Part shown: one piece after another, positions 5,648 to 5,860 of the stretch
Layout: each line of letters opens with the position of its first letter
Numbering within the stretch: the stretch's first letter is position 1
The notes under the pieces: generated by a model
What the model was told of the DNA's origin: nothing
What the model saw: the letters and a program-made list of their open reading frames with translations, nothing else
Databases searched by the model: none
Source: Terrisporobacter sp.
GTDB lineage: Bacteria > Bacillota_A > Clostridia > Peptostreptococcales > Peptostreptococcaceae
DNA length: 5,860 nucleotides
Assembly (NCBI GenBank): GCA_029851945.1
Contig: JARKUZ010000001.1
Span: 1-5,860 of the forward strand
Reading direction: 5' to 3'
Program-made: the position numbers and the translations under genes

Positions 5648-5653
5648 TATAAT
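5648..5653 (+). promoter_or_regulatory. Possible -10 box for the HAD phosphatase gene
   Basis: A perfect TATAAT lies 39 bases before the ATG, but no acceptable -35 hexamer is found 16-18 bases upstream and there is no extended -10 TG. An alternative is TATGAT at 5615-5620 with TTTACT at 5594-5599, where the spacer is only 15 bases. A promoter is needed after the operon terminator, but its position is uncertain. Confidence 0.3.
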
Positions 5654-5692
5654 AAGGTTACTTTACAAGAAAATAGTATAGGAGAATGCAAA

Positions 5693-5860
5693 ATGGTTAA
5701 AGCGGTAGTTTTTGATTTAGATGGTACATTATTAGATACATTAGAGGATTTGGCAAATGCATGTAATTATTCTTTAAAAAGTTGTGGGTTTAAAGAACAT
5801 AATGTAACAGATTTTACTAGATTCGTAGGAAATGGAAGATATAAATTAATTCAACGTATA
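5693..5860 (+). CDS. HAD-superfamily hydrolase, phosphoglycolate-phosphatase-like, N-terminal part cut by the window edge
   Basis: The first 56 residues of a haloacid-dehalogenase-fold phosphatase are present. Motif I is intact as FDLDGTLLDT (residues 7-16), with Asp8 the expected nucleophile and Asp10 the general acid/base. The following helical segment (EDLANACNYSLKSCG) and FVGNGRYKLIQR near residues 44-55 belong to the cap region and resemble the VGNG sequence seen in Gph-type phosphoglycolate phosphatases. The full protein would be expected to be about 210-230 residues. The ATG is preceded by AGGAGA with 8 bases of spacing. The gene follows a strong terminator, so it is probably transcribed separately and unrelated to iron uptake. 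The substrate is uncertain: related proteins include phosphoglycolate phosphatase, pyrophosphatase PpaX and beta-phosphoglucomutase. Confidence 0.88.
   Translation, partial: MVKAVVFDLDGTLLDTLEDLANACNYSLKSCGFKEHNVTDFTRFVGNGRYKLIQRI

Noticed and set aside
5686..5700. ATG just upstream of the phosphatase start that could use the same ribosome binding site
   Set aside because: It opens a frame of only four codons (MQNG) before a stop; the ATG at 5693 gives the expected HAD N-terminus.
1..5860. CRISPR array, insertion sequence, tRNA or rRNA, toxin-antitoxin or phage genes
   Set aside because: No regularly spaced repeats, transposase motifs, tRNA-like folds or matching proteins are visible on either strand.

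Overview
The window looks like chromosomal DNA from a low-GC, anaerobic Gram-positive bacterium of the class Clostridia (Clostridiaceae or Peptostreptococcaceae type). The signs are extreme A+T richness, purine-rich Shine-Dalgarno sites before every gene, A/T-ending codons, a pyruvate formate-lyase, and a transporter that closely resembles Bacillus subtilis YclNOPQ. The species cannot be fixed from this sequence alone.

Layout. Positions 1-1040 (minus strand) hold the N-terminal 346 codons of pyruvate formate-lyase (pflB); the rest lies beyond the left edge. A 739-base, very AT-rich divergent intergenic region (1041-1779) follows. It contains a candidate pflB promoter with several dyad or operator-like elements, a tandem repeat, a possible decayed reading frame, and, next to the following operon, an extended -10 promoter overlapped by a Fur-box-like palindrome. 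Positions 1780-5481 (plus strand) hold a four-gene siderophore ABC transporter in the order permease (yclN-like), permease (yclO-like), ATPase (yclP-like), substrate-binding protein (yclQ-like). The first three genes overlap end to end. The binding-protein gene is set apart by a 108-base gap holding a hairpin and a near-perfect second Fur box (13 of 14 positions). A strong A/T-flanked hairpin terminator closes the unit at 5493-5532. From 5693 to the right edge lies the start of a HAD-superfamily phosphatase gene.

How the genes work together. The binding protein captures a ferric siderophore outside the membrane, the two FecCD-type permeases form the channel, and the ATPase drives import. Two Fur boxes imply iron repression of the whole operon plus separate iron-controlled expression of the binding protein. 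The binding protein keeps, with matching spacing, the three arginines and the His/Tyr pair that I recall from B. subtilis YclQ and Campylobacter CeuE. This points to a catecholate or petrobactin-like ligand, possibly including tetradentate bis-catecholates. No siderophore biosynthesis gene is visible here, so scavenging of foreign siderophores is plausible.

Main oddities. The binding protein contains no cysteine, so it cannot be a conventional lipoprotein and is probably held by an uncleaved N-terminal helix. Its furthest-upstream ATG lies inside the Fur box and is probably not the start. The pflB leader contains overlapping Rex-like and Fur-like sequences. I found no convincing wholly new system; this is a conserved iron-uptake locus with interesting regulatory and anchoring details.
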